DNA of 64,000 nt from Methylobacillus caricis. GTDB lineage: Bacteria > Pseudomonadota > Gammaproteobacteria > Burkholderiales > Methylophilaceae. The position numbers and the translations under genes are program-made. Positions 15,219 through 23,512 of the stretch are shown here, piece after piece. The notes below the pieces were generated by a model. That model saw only the letters and a program-made list of their open reading frames with translations, was not told where the DNA came from and did not search any database. The stretch spans positions 1,054,001 through 1,118,000 of the forward strand of contig NZ_JAJAVD010000001.1 in the NCBI RefSeq assembly GCF_020532705.1. Direction: 5' to 3'. How positions within the stretch are numbered: position 1 is the first letter of the stretch; each line of letters begins with the position of its first letter.

Positions 15219-17807
15219 ATGGGAAAACAATCTAGGCGTATCAAACTTTCAGAGGCCGAATCCAGGAGGGTGCGCTTCCTCTCCAGTTTCGTTGTGAATC
15301 TGGAAGCCGGGAAGCGTACCAGCTGGGTGACACTTACCCGCACTGGCAGCTTTACCGATCCCCGCTATGGCCGGTTTGAAATATCCCGCGACATGCTGAT
15401 GTCCATGGTGAGCAATTTTGAAGCCAATACTGTTGGCACAAAGATTTTTGCCGACATTTCCCACAAACCTGAAGATGGCGCCGCTGGCGAATTCAAGAAA
15501 TTGGCCATTGAGGGTGACCGGTTGCGTGCGCTGGTTGAGTGGACTGATTACGGCATCAAAATGCTCAAGACAAAGGGCTATAAATATTTCTCGGCTGAAT
15601 ACGATGAAAACTGGCGCGATAACGAAGTGGGCAACACACACGGCACTGTGCTGCTGGGCGCTGGCCTGACCATACGTCCTGTGATCAAGGGGCTTGATCC
15701 CATTGAGCCTGACACCATCCGCTTGAGCGAGAGCGATCACAACATCCCCACCATTCTGCATCCAGAACTGAATACCAAACTTTTACAGGAGATCCGCACC
15801 ATGTGGAAAGAACTGATTGAGAAACTAACCGCCAACCTGGGCAAATATAAGCTGGCTGAAGCCGTGGTCAAGCAACTGGCTGAAACCTGCGAAACCGCCT
15901 TGAAGAACGTCACTGATGAAGCGGTTGCCAAGGCATTAGTACAGAGCTTTGAAGACAGCGGCAAGAAGTTGGCTGAAGAGATTGGCGACAAGGTCATCAA
16001 GCTTGCGATCGAAGTTCCCAATATCCCTGCTGCCGGTACAAAGGGCCTGACTGAAGAGCAAGTCATCAAGCTGATGGAAGACCGTAGCGCCAAGGCAACG
16101 CAAGAAACCAAGAAGTTAACTGAAGCCCGTGATGCCAATATCAAGATTCTTTCTGACGCCGTTGGCGCCGTGAAGGATTTTGATGATGAAACCAAGAAAG
16201 AACTGACCGAAGCTGTAGCCGACCTGATCACCGCTGACATGTCAGCAGACCAGGTGATGCGTCTGGCAGAAAACCAGATCAAGCAGGGTAATCAACTGGC
16301 AGCCGCCCGCAAGCTAGCCAGCCTGGGCTACCAACCCGCAGGCAATGTGCATATCACCGTGGATTCCAGCAACGAGGTGAAGGCATTGCAAGAACATGCT
16401 GACAAGGTGCTGAAGCTTTCAGGCCAACCAGATGTTGACCGTTACGCCAACACAGGTGGCGTGTTGCAGTCCAAGAACAAGGCACTGGCTGAAGCGGTCA
16501 TGGCGCAATTTGATGCCACCAATGGTATGCGCCTGCATCAGGAACATAAGCGCCTGGCGGGAGGATCTGGTGTAGTGTCCGATGTGGCAGTACCTGCCAT
16601 TTTTGAACGGACCGTGATCCGTGAGGCGCTGTATAGCCTGATCGGCTTGCAGTTTGTGGATTCAGGCGTGGCTGCATTTGCCAACAGCATTGGTATCCCA
16701 TTCAGCTACCGTGACCAGACCGCGGCCGGCCGCAATGGCACCCGTACCTATGAAGGACAGGGCATCAAGCGGGCTGGCGTGATCCAGGCCATGGAAAGCG
16801 CTTACCCAATCCCCCAAAAGCTGTCATTCAGCATTTCGGATGAATTGCAATACCTGACCACCAATGGGCAGCTTAATTGGAGCGCTTTGGCAGAAAACGT
16901 GGTCAATGCCACCCGAATCATCGGTGAAGATACCGAGCAGCTGCTGTTCAATGAACCACTGAATGCGTCTGATCAATATGGCGCATTGCAGGTGACCAAT
17001 GAGGCGGTAGCCACTGGTGATGGCAATAAATCCACATTCCCATTGGCCAATTTCCCTGTGGTGCGCCCCAAGCGTATTTTTGACCTTCAGGGCGCGCAAG
17101 TGGGCAACACCCAATATCCGCACACTGTCAGTACCAATGGCACAGCACGTTTACAGTATGACGGCACCGGCACCCAGGCTTCTGGCATTTACTTCACACT
17201 GAACTACAACCTGGGTGAAATCCAGTTTGTCAGCGAAGTGGGCGTGCCGGTCAACATCACCAGTGGTCATGCCATTGTGGCGAGTTACTACCGTGTCACC
17301 AATGTATATCAGTTCAACGTGGACCAGGGCGCCGTGGCAACCGATGTTTTCTGGGATGGTTTCCTGTACCGCTATGGCCTGCGCAAAAACATCATTGAAG
17401 ATGACCGCTTGCATCGTGCCAATTTTGGCCTCATGTCTGGCTCAGTGATGACCACCATAGAGCAGGCCCGCACCTTTGTGGCAACAGGGGAACGCAAGGG
17501 TACCTCGCTGGATTCCGAGGGCAACCTGGGAATTGTGAAGGGCGTGCCTAACTTCAAGACCAGCGCCCCAGGCCTGCAAATGGGTGACCAGCGAGTGCTG
17601 ATTGGTGAACGAAACCTCACACGTTTCCGCATGCTGAAGCCATGGAGCATGGGCCAGCTGGAAAACCAGCGGGACGACAATGGTAATTTCACCGGCAAGA
17701 AAGAAGCGTACGGCGATCAATTCATCGTGGTGCATACACCAACACCGCTGAAAGCAGGCCTGACATCCATTGCGCTATATAGCGCTGCCGCCCGCGTAGC
17801 CCGGTAA
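15219..17807 (+). CDS. Capsid maturation protease-scaffold-major capsid fusion
   Basis: The 862-residue product appears to join three usual genes. Residues about 15-180 look like a Mu I-type prohead protease: FEISRDMLMSMVSNF, ADISHKPEDGA (His/Glu) and FSAEYDENW. A charged helical, Lys/Glu/Ala-rich scaffold follows (about 190-390). The last ~460 residues have the look of a major capsid protein (AVMAQFDATNGMRL, IFERTVIREALY, VVHTPTPLKAGL). GAGG just before ATG 15219 supports this start over 15195. An internal AGGAG (15787-15791) before ATG 15801 could give a separate scaffold-capsid product. No stop separates the parts. Confidence 0.85.
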   Translation: MGKQSRRIKLSEAESRRVRFLSSFVVNLEAGKRTSWVTLTRTGSFTDPRYGRFEISRDMLMSMVSNFEANTVGTKIFADISHKPEDGAAGEFKKLAIEGDRLRALVEWTDYGIKMLKTKGYKYFSAEYDENWRDNEVGNTHGTVLLGAGLTIRPVIKGLDPIEPDTIRLSESDHNIPTILHPELNTKLLQEIRTMWKELIEKLTANLGKYKLAEAVVKQLAETCETALKNVTDEAVAKALVQSFEDSGKKLAEEIGDKVIKLAIEVPNIPAAGTKGLTEEQVIKLMEDRSAKATQETKKLTEARDANIKILSDAVGAVKDFDDETKKELTEAVADLITADMSADQVMRLAENQIKQGNQLAAARKLASLGYQPAGNVHITVDSSNEVKALQEHADKVLKLSGQPDVDRYANTGGVLQSKNKALAEAVMAQFDATNGMRLHQEHKRLAGGSGVVSDVAVPAIFERTVIREALYSLIGLQFVDSGVAAFANSIGIPFSYRDQTAAGRNGTRTYEGQGIKRAGVIQAMESAYPIPQKLSFSISDELQYLTTNGQLNWSALAENVVNATRIIGEDTEQLLFNEPLNASDQYGALQVTNEAVATGDGNKSTFPLANFPVVRPKRIFDLQGAQVGNTQYPHTVSTNGTARLQYDGTGTQASGIYFTLNYNLGEIQFVSEVGVPVNITSGHAIVASYYRVTNVYQFNVDQGAVATDVFWDGFLYRYGLRKNIIEDDRLHRANFGLMSGSVMTTIEQARTFVATGERKGTSLDSEGNLGIVKGVPNFKTSAPGLQMGDQRVLIGERNLTRFRMLKPWSMGQLENQRDDNGNFTGKKEAYGDQFIVVHTPTPLKAGLTSIALYSAAARVAR
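15787..15803 (+). promoter_or_regulatory. Internal ribosome-binding site and ATG inside the capsid fusion
   Basis: AGGAG is followed nine bases later by an in-frame ATG (15801). It lies at the protease/scaffold junction, the place of the nested scaffold start in Mu (Z within I) and lambda (Nu3 within C). Confidence 0.55.
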
Positions 17808-17821
17808 GCCAACCATCAATT

Positions 17822-17849
17822 CCTATCAGCCGCATTCCCGGCTGATAGG
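17822..17849 (+). terminator. 11-bp hairpin after the capsid gene
   Basis: CCTATCAGCCG and CGGCTGATAGG pair perfectly around cattcc, 14 bases after the capsid stop. There is no T tract, so it may be a partial terminator or a 3'-end stabiliser separating the highly expressed capsid gene. Confidence 0.65.
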
Positions 17850-17865
17850 CAAGAAAGGATTAGAC

Positions 17866-18351
17866 ATGGACAAGATACCTGTAAGTAACACTACCGATTG
17901 CCCTATCTGGGTGGGTGCTTCCATGGTGGCACCTGGTGAAACCCGCCATTTTTACCCGCATGAAGTGCCGCCAGAGTTCAGGCCAGCTGAGGCCCCGGTT
18001 GAAGAACCTGCCGCTGACACAGACCCGCTAGCGGACTTGTTGGAGTTGTCCATCAAGGCCATCAAGGCTCAATTTGGCACCCTCACTTTTGAGCAGCTGG
18101 AAAAGCTGGGTGAACTTGAGCAACTGAAGGAAACACCCCGCAGCAGTCTGCTGAGCGAGATTGGCAACGAGCTGCTCACCCGTTCCTCACGTGCTGAGAT
18201 CACCGCCAAAATCAAGTCATTGCCTGCACTCAGCGATGATGAGCTTTCCACCCTGGTTGAAGATGAAAAAGCCAAGGGCAACAATGCGGATAATGAGCTG
18301 GCAGCCGCGCTGGTGGCTGAAGTTGAAACACGAAAGACTGCTGCACAATAA
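17866..18351 (+). CDS. Phage head protein of unknown function, acidic helical
   Basis: The 161-residue product starts with a short compact region (VSNTTDCPIWVGASMVAPGE), then an acidic Pro/Ala-rich linker and a long helical Leu/Glu-rich part. The N-terminal pattern resembles small virion proteins that follow capsid genes. It has a good ribosome site (AAAGGA). A structural accessory or head-tail joining role is inferred from position only. Confidence 0.72.
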   Translation: MDKIPVSNTTDCPIWVGASMVAPGETRHFYPHEVPPEFRPAEAPVEEPAADTDPLADLLELSIKAIKAQFGTLTFEQLEKLGELEQLKETPRSSLLSEIGNELLTRSSRAEITAKIKSLPALSDDELSTLVEDEKAKGNNADNELAAALVAEVETRKTAAQ

Positions 18352-18353
18352 CC

Positions 18354-18974
18354 ATGGCTGACAGCATGTCACAAGCTGATCTGGTTGCAGACTTCAAGGC
18401 CAGTCTTCACGACTGCGTTGGGGTATTCAAGGCACCGGATGATGCGGATTTCAAGCGGATCCTGAATGTGGCTGCACTTGAGCTTTCCAGATACAGGACC
18501 CGCACCCTTGTTGGCGAGATTACCCTGATTCCTGGGCAAAATGCTTATGACGCGCCAGCAGATTTTCAAGCCTTCAAATCCCCTATTTGGGGAATTTCCC
18601 GCCCCCAGCCGTGGGAGAAAAACTGGACAGGGCCATTGCCACGCTGCAGCTGTGTGAGCAATGGCTCCATTTCCTTGATGCAACTGGTACCAGCACCTAC
18701 TGACAAGCAGATTGCAGTGCTGGGAAGCCAGTATAAATTTTTCTATTTTGCCCGCCATGTCATAGGCGAAACTGCCAATGACACCACCATTCAGGCTGCC
18801 GACCGGGGCTTGCTCATTTTGCGTTCCCAGGCCGAGGCCTGCAAGGAAATGGCTATGCGCAACTTGACCAAGCCAGTGGCGCTGCGTGACGGTATCAGCA
18901 ACGGCCCCCGCAATGGCACCCCGTCATTCTTGTTTCAGGCTTTGATGGAGCAGTTTGAAAGGCTGGCGGGATAA
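18354..18974 (+). CDS. Putative head-tail connector protein
   Basis: The 206-residue protein starts three bases after the preceding stop. It is helical at the N-terminus (DADFKRILNVAALELSRYR), contains the strand-rich GEITLIPGQNAYDAP, and ends in helices. This layout and the position between capsid and tail-completion genes match phage adaptor/connector proteins such as the HK97 gp6 group. I see no diagnostic motif. Confidence 0.62.
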   Translation: MADSMSQADLVADFKASLHDCVGVFKAPDDADFKRILNVAALELSRYRTRTLVGEITLIPGQNAYDAPADFQAFKSPIWGISRPQPWEKNWTGPLPRCSCVSNGSISLMQLVPAPTDKQIAVLGSQYKFFYFARHVIGETANDTTIQAADRGLLILRSQAEACKEMAMRNLTKPVALRDGISNGPRNGTPSFLFQALMEQFERLAG

Positions 18975-19059
18975 ACCGATTTATCAACCCAACAGGGCGT
19001 AACACTGAAACAACAATCCTGTTTTTAGCCTATACAGGCAATTAACCAGGAGTATTAAA

Positions 19060-19293
19060 GTGGCAAATACTGTTCGAGCCAAAATGAAATGTAATGGTAA
19101 ATCCCCTCAACACGGAAATGTGATTGTTCGTTTTGGGGTTGTTTATTCGGATGATCCTAATTCTGAAAACAAGGTCTTTTCTGATTACACCCCGATAGGT
19201 GATCTAACTTTGGGTATTCAACTTGATAAGCCAGCGGCGTCAGCATTTGAAATAGGAAAAGAGTATTACGTTGATATCACCCCCGCTGACTAA
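19060..19293 (+). CDS. Small conserved-type phage protein, GTG start
   Basis: The 77-residue product begins MANTVRAKMKCN and contains VRFGVVYS, YTPIGDLTLGI and GKEYYVDITPAD, a compact beta-rich fold. Proteins with this general pattern are common in tailed phage structural regions; the function is unknown to me. AGGAG (10 bases upstream) supports the GTG start. A strong terminator follows, so it ends a transcript. Its codons look richer in A and T than those of its neighbours. Confidence 0.75.
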   Translation: MANTVRAKMKCNGKSPQHGNVIVRFGVVYSDDPNSENKVFSDYTPIGDLTLGIQLDKPAASAFEIGKEYYVDITPAD

Positions 19294-19313
19294 TCCGGGT
19301 GAACAAACCAATC

Positions 19314-19336
19314 AACCCGCTTCGGCGGGTTTTTTA
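19314..19336 (+). terminator. Rho-independent terminator
   Basis: AACCCGC-TTCG-GCGGGTT followed by a T tract: a textbook terminator after the 77-residue gene and just before the second 55-bp repeat. Confidence 0.92.
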
Positions 19337-19343
19337 TTGCTGG

Positions 19344-19398
19344 CGACATGCCCGCCCCCTGTTGATGTCGTGACGTTTTCCCCAAACTCTGCCACATC
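19344..19398. repeat. 55-bp exact repeat, copy 2
   Basis: Identical to 15086-15140. This copy lies just after a terminator and 22 bases before the next gene, so it may carry a promoter or processing signal. Confidence 0.95.
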
Positions 19399-19420
19399 TG
19401 AATAAATCGCATCAAACCCA

Positions 19421-19903
19421 ATGATGGCACGGCTTTCCTTCACAGCTACCGGCTTCCAAACTGCAATGGGCTTTCGCAAATTGCCTGAAGTGCTGGAAAA
19501 CAGCCTGGAAATGTATTTGCATCGAGGCGCGCAGGAAGCGGCTCGATTGATGCGGGAAAAGTCCCCCAAGGCATTTACCACCAATGCCAACAGCATTTTG
19601 GCGGAAAAATCAGGCCGCTTGCAGTACATCGTGGCGCCGCATATGAACTATAGCGGATTCCTGGAAGATGGCACCAAGCCCCATTTGCCGCCAGCCAAGG
19701 CATTGCAGCCATGGGTTGAACGTGTGCTGGGCTTGCGTGAAAACGCGGCTTACCGAGCAGCGCGCGCCATTGCCTGGAAAATTTCCAAAACTGGGACCAA
19801 AGCCAAGCCCTATATCCAGCCTACCGCGGATGAGATTGAGCCACGTTTCATGACCCTGATGGAGCAGGGCTTGGATGCCGGGATCAAGGATGCCTTTTTA
19901 TGA
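19421..19903 (+). CDS. HK97 gp10-like tail completion protein
   Basis: The 160-residue protein shows the gp10 pattern: an N-terminal helix, RLMREKSPKAFTTN, then SGRLQYIVAPHMNYSGFLEDG and a helical end with KPYIQPTADEIEPRF. Such proteins join the tail to the head. Two adjacent ATGs (19421 and 19424) are possible. It overlaps the next gene by ATGA. Confidence 0.75.
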   Translation: MMARLSFTATGFQTAMGFRKLPEVLENSLEMYLHRGAQEAARLMREKSPKAFTTNANSILAEKSGRLQYIVAPHMNYSGFLEDGTKPHLPPAKALQPWVERVLGLRENAAYRAARAIAWKISKTGTKAKPYIQPTADEIEPRFMTLMEQGLDAGIKDAFL

Positions 19904-20319
19904 GTGACCTTGAGCTGCAGATGGAACTGCTGAAGTCCGCCCTTGCTGACAGGTTTCCTCACCGGGTGGTAACCAGGGACCTGAAGGATTTTTCCCAGAG
20001 GGATTGTGCTGATCTCAAACGCGGGGTCTACACGCTGCTGCACAGCGCAGAGGGCAATTACACCAACCTGCTGGGACGTTCTGCAGCCCATGGCGTCCGC
20101 TCCATCAAGATCATTGGGCAGCTACAGATTGATGACGGTGAGCCACCTTCAGCCATGGAAAACCTTGAGGGTGCAATGCTGGATGAGATTAAGGAAATCA
20201 CCAATAACTACCCAGCCGGCATTTCCCACTTGCTGCTGATCGATTGCAGAAGTAGTGAGCAGATGGATGTGCCTTGGGGCTGGATTGCATGCCGGCTTGA
20301 AATGATGGCAGTGGATTGA
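19900..20319 (+). CDS. Putative tail terminator protein
   Basis: The 139-residue product follows the gp10-like gene, where lambda-U-like tail terminators lie. It has an N-terminal helix (MELLKSALADRFP) and an alternating strand/helix body (GVRSIKIIGQLQI, ISHLLLIDC) fitting that fold. No diagnostic motif is visible. It overlaps the upstream gene by four bases. Confidence 0.6.
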   Translation: MSDLELQMELLKSALADRFPHRVVTRDLKDFSQRDCADLKRGVYTLLHSAEGNYTNLLGRSAAHGVRSIKIIGQLQIDDGEPPSAMENLEGAMLDEIKEITNNYPAGISHLLLIDCRSSEQMDVPWGWIACRLEMMAVD

Positions 20320-20328
20320 GGGGCAACC

Positions 20329-20649
20329 ATGAGCGAGGTTAACGACATGGACCGCAGAGAAAACAAGTGGAGCCTGGATAAGAAAATACCGATCAGTTTA
20401 ATTTTTGCGCTCTTGATGCAAACAGTGGCTTTTGTGATTTACAGCACCAGGCAGGATGGGCGCATTGGCAATCTAGAGGAACGCAGGTTGGAAGACCGAG
20501 CAGCGATCACTGCCCTGGCATTGATGCCGGAACGCATGATCAAGCTGGAAATGGAAACCATGAATTTAAAGACCCAGCTGACTGAGATGCGATCGGACAT
20601 CAAGCAGCTATCAATTGACATATCACGCAGGGAGGCGAGAAAGCCATGA
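20329..20649 (+). CDS. Single-span membrane protein with coiled coil, lysis region
   Basis: The 106-residue protein has a charged N-terminus, one transmembrane segment (ISLIFALLMQTVAFVIY, about residues 22-38) and a long charged coiled coil outside it. It overlaps the transglycosylase gene by ATGA. The shape and place fit a holin partner, antiholin or pinholin-type protein. Confidence 0.65.
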   Translation: MSEVNDMDRRENKWSLDKKIPISLIFALLMQTVAFVIYSTRQDGRIGNLEERRLEDRAAITALALMPERMIKLEMETMNLKTQLTEMRSDIKQLSIDISRREARKP

Positions 20650-21599
20650 TCTTGAATAAATACAGAACCGATATTACCCGGGTGCTTTCGCTTCTGGCGG
20701 TGGCAACAGTGTTCAGCCTTGGTGCTGAGCCTTTTGCATTGCTGACGCGGCAACCGGCATTTGCCGTGTGGGGCTTGTTTTCCGGACTGGCCTTGTATGC
20801 GGTGGCCTTGTCGCATGTCGTGCGGCGGATCCTGTTTCCCAAGGTTGAGATGGGCAGAACCGCATGTATTGCCAGCCAGACTTCCACGGGGGCTGGCCTT
20901 GTTTTCATCGGCGTATGCCTGGTGTTGTCATCCACCTTGTTATTGCTGGGCAATGTGGCCCAGGCATCTGATCAGCCCATCCCTAAGAATGCGCATGCGT
21001 ACCTGCCGTTGCTTAAAACCGAGCAGCAGACATGGTGGCCCAAAGCTCCCATGCCTGCGCTGCTGGCGGGGCAGGTAGAGCAGGAAACATGCATCAGCCT
21101 CACTCACCGGCGCTGCTGGAGCCGCCTTGCTGAGTTGAAAACAGACCGTGAGCAGGGCATTGGCTTGGGGCAGATCACCCGCACCAAGCGCTTTGATGCA
21201 CTGGCGGAATTGCGGGCGGCCTATCCAGCTGCATTGGATGGCTGGTCATGGGATAGCGAGAGTTTGTATGACCCGGCATTCCAGCTGCGGGCCTTGGTGC
21301 TGAAGGACAGGCAGAACTTCGAGATGATCAAGGCTGCGGCCAATGAAAGGGAGGCCATGGCGTTTACGCTGGCGGCCTATAACGGCGGGGCAGGTGGACT
21401 GGCTTCTGACCGCCAGCTGTGTCGAGGCACGGAAGGTTGCGATGCGGCCTACTGGTTTGGACATGTTGAGCATACCAGCCTGAAGGCCAAGAGCCTGGCC
21501 AGCGGCTACAAAAAAACTTTTTTCGAGATCAACCGGGAATACGTACGCACCATTTTCACAGTGCGCCAGGCCAAATATATCAAGGCGATGGCCATATGA
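20646..21599 (+). CDS. Holin-like membrane domain fused to lytic transglycosylase
   Basis: The 317-residue product has three hydrophobic segments in its first ~110 residues (VLSLLAVATVFSLG, WGLFSGLALYAVALS and GLVFIGVCLVLSSTLLLLG), as in small phage holins. After that comes a lytic transglycosylase-like domain with the likely catalytic Glu in GQVEQETC, then GIGLGQIT and AMAFTLAAYNGG, all SLT features. It would cleave peptidoglycan glycan strands. Related phages usually have these as two genes; here no stop separates them. It overlaps the flanking genes by four bases on both sides. Confidence 0.82.
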   Translation: MILNKYRTDITRVLSLLAVATVFSLGAEPFALLTRQPAFAVWGLFSGLALYAVALSHVVRRILFPKVEMGRTACIASQTSTGAGLVFIGVCLVLSSTLLLLGNVAQASDQPIPKNAHAYLPLLKTEQQTWWPKAPMPALLAGQVEQETCISLTHRRCWSRLAELKTDREQGIGLGQITRTKRFDALAELRAAYPAALDGWSWDSESLYDPAFQLRALVLKDRQNFEMIKAAANEREAMAFTLAAYNGGAGGLASDRQLCRGTEGCDAAYWFGHVEHTSLKAKSLASGYKKTFFEINREYVRTIFTVRQAKYIKAMAI

Positions 21600-22150
21600 G
21601 CGCGGTGGCGATACGCAACGTTGTGTTGGCGGCTCTGTTTGGGGTATTGGCTTTTCTGGCCTATGGCTGGGCATATGACAACGGCAGCACGGCCAAGGAT
21701 ATTGAGTGGCAGGGCAAGTACAACATTGACTTGCACGCCGCCAATATCTCATTGCAGGACGCCCTGCTGCAACTCAATGCCGAGCAGGAGACCAGCAGGG
21801 CTTACAGCCAAGCGGTGCAGGAGTCGTTTGCCTTCATATCTGCTGATTACCAGGAGAAATTACGCCATGTTGAAACCCGTAAAGACAGTGTTATTGCTGG
21901 CCTGCGCGCTAATGCTCAGCAGCTGCGCATCGGCATCAAAACCGCCAGCAGCGCCGGTGCATGTGCTCCCGGTCAAGACCAGCCAGGAGAAACCAACACC
22001 GCCACCTTCGGACGTGATGGTGAAGCGAGAGCCGAACTTTCTGACACGGCTGCTGAATTTCTTGTCAGCCTCGCCTCAGAAGCCGACCAGGTCGTCGAGC
22101 AACTGACATCCTGCCAGCAACTCTTGATAGCACAGCGGAGGGCATCATGA
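21596..22150 (+). CDS. Rz-like inner-membrane spanin
   Basis: The 184-residue product has an N-terminal membrane anchor (VLAALFGVLAFLAYGWAYD) and a long helical periplasmic part, with C-terminal Cys residues. A proline-rich lipoprotein frame, Rz1-like, is nested inside it. Together they would fuse inner and outer membranes at the last step of lysis. It overlaps the transglycosylase gene by ATGA. Confidence 0.82.
   Translation: MSAVAIRNVVLAALFGVLAFLAYGWAYDNGSTAKDIEWQGKYNIDLHAANISLQDALLQLNAEQETSRAYSQAVQESFAFISADYQEKLRHVETRKDSVIAGLRANAQQLRIGIKTASSAGACAPGQDQPGETNTATFGRDGEARAELSDTAAEFLVSLASEADQVVEQLTSCQQLLIAQRRAS
21867..22106 (+). CDS. Rz1-like outer-membrane spanin lipoprotein, nested in Rz
   Basis: The 79-residue frame lies wholly inside the Rz gene in the +1 register. 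It begins MLKPVKTVLLLACALMLSSC: a lipoprotein signal peptide with lipobox LSSC, followed by the proline-rich stretch KPPAAPVHVLP and EKPTPPPSD usual in Rz1. CAGGAG lies 10 bases before the ATG. The nested arrangement is that of lambda Rz/Rz1. Confidence 0.85.
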   Translation: MLKPVKTVLLLACALMLSSCASASKPPAAPVHVLPVKTSQEKPTPPPSDVMVKREPNFLTRLLNFLSASPQKPTRSSSN

Positions 22151-22323
22151 ATCAAGACATCAACCTGGGCAGGGGTGGCAGCTTTGTGATTGATGGCAGC
22201 GGCAAGCGTGAGCTGCAGCAGGAAACCAGGCCCGCTAACGCTGCACCCGCCGCCCCTCAGCAGCCAGTAAAACCCCAGGCGCCAGTAAAGCAGCGCAAGG
22301 GGAAATCAACCATTTCAAGTTAA
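22147..22323 (+). CDS. Small basic Pro/Ala-rich phage protein
   Basis: A 58-residue frame starts at ATG 22147, overlapping the Rz stop (ATGA), and ends just before the tail tube gene. It reads MNQDINLGRGGSFVID, then a Pro/Ala/Gln-rich linker and a basic end (QRKGKSTISS). The coupled start and coding-like composition support it. The function is unknown. Confidence 0.65.
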   Translation: MNQDINLGRGGSFVIDGSGKRELQQETRPANAAPAAPQQPVKPQAPVKQRKGKSTISS

Positions 22324-22335
22324 GGATTATTGATC

Positions 22336-23496
22336 ATGATTCCATTACGCATTACATCGTTGCTGATGAAAAACGAGGCCACTTATGGGGTGGATGCAGC
22401 CCCCACCGCAGCCTTAAACGCCGTGCTGTTATCAGGCCAGCCCACATTTACACCAATGGAGATCCGTGGGGCAGACCGTGACTTGATACGGCCATATTTT
22501 GGCAATTTTGAGCAATTGATTGGCTCCATCACCGGGCAGATCAATTTTTCAGTTGAGGGAGCAGGATCTGGTACCGCTGGAGTGGCGCCAGCCTACGGCC
22601 CTGCGTTGCGTGCCTGCGGCCTGAGCGAAAGCTTGCTGGCTGCAGCAATCATCGGGACTGCACAAGGGGGTACTGCTGACACTGTGCAATTGGCTGCTGC
22701 GGCATCTGCGGTCAATAACTTCTACAACGGGCGCCCGATCACCATCACCGATGGAACTGGTGAGGGGCAGGCTGGTGTGATCGTGGATTATGACGGTGCC
22801 ACCAAGACTGCCAAGGTCATCGGTAAAGACTGGATAGAAACTGACAACACTAGCCAATACAGCATTGAGCCCAGCGTGGTTTACACGCCGATCAGTGCCA
22901 ACCATGAGTCGATCACTATTTATCTATACATCAAGGATGTCTTGCACCGGTTTGTGGGCACCCGTGGCAATGCAGTGTTTGAGCTGGGGGCCAATGCCAT
23001 ACCCAAGTGGAATTTTGCTTTTCAGGGCGTGGCTGCACCGGTTGAAGACAATGTCATCCCCAATCCTGTATTCAGCGCCTGGAAAAAGCCCTTGCTGGCC
23101 AACAAGAACAATACCCCGCTAGTGGCCTTCCTCGGGGCTTATGACATTGGCCTTGAATCCATCAGCCTGGACCTGGGCAATGAGATCCAGTTCCTGGACT
23201 TCATCAACATCACTGAGTCATTCGAGCAAACAGACCGCCGCTCACAAACCAACATCAGCCTGGAAGCCGTCAATGTGGCCGTGTCTGATTTGTGGGGCGC
23301 GGTACGCGATGGCACCACAGGTAATTTTGCAGTGGGGCATGGCCTGCAGGCGGGCAACCGGGTGACTGTGTGCAGCAACTCGGTGGTGCTCAATAACCCG
23401 AACTATGGGGAAAAAACCAGTGTGCGTACTTTCACTGCTGAAATGCGTCATTTGCCTATTGATGGCAATGACGAGCTTTACATCACCATTCACTAA
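22336..23496 (+). CDS. Major tail tube protein
   Basis: The 386-residue product begins MIPLRITSLLMKNEATYGVD, close to the usual opening of long-tailed phage tube proteins, and contains FTPMEIRGADRDLIRPYFG and VFELGANAIPKWNF as in that group. It is rich in beta strands. It precedes the tail chaperone and tape measure genes, the standard place. A TTG six bases upstream is an alternative start. Monomers stack as rings around the tape measure. Confidence 0.85.
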   Translation: MIPLRITSLLMKNEATYGVDAAPTAALNAVLLSGQPTFTPMEIRGADRDLIRPYFGNFEQLIGSITGQINFSVEGAGSGTAGVAPAYGPALRACGLSESLLAAAIIGTAQGGTADTVQLAAAASAVNNFYNGRPITITDGTGEGQAGVIVDYDGATKTAKVIGKDWIETDNTSQYSIEPSVVYTPISANHESITIYLYIKDVLHRFVGTRGNAVFELGANAIPKWNFAFQGVAAPVEDNVIPNPVFSAWKKPLLANKNNTPLVAFLGAYDIGLESISLDLGNEIQFLDFINITESFEQTDRRSQTNISLEAVNVAVSDLWGAVRDGTTGNFAVGHGLQAGNRVTVCSNSVVLNNPNYGEKTSVRTFTAEMRHLPIDGNDELYITIH

Positions 23497-23512
23497 CCAC
23501 AAAGGGCGAGCC

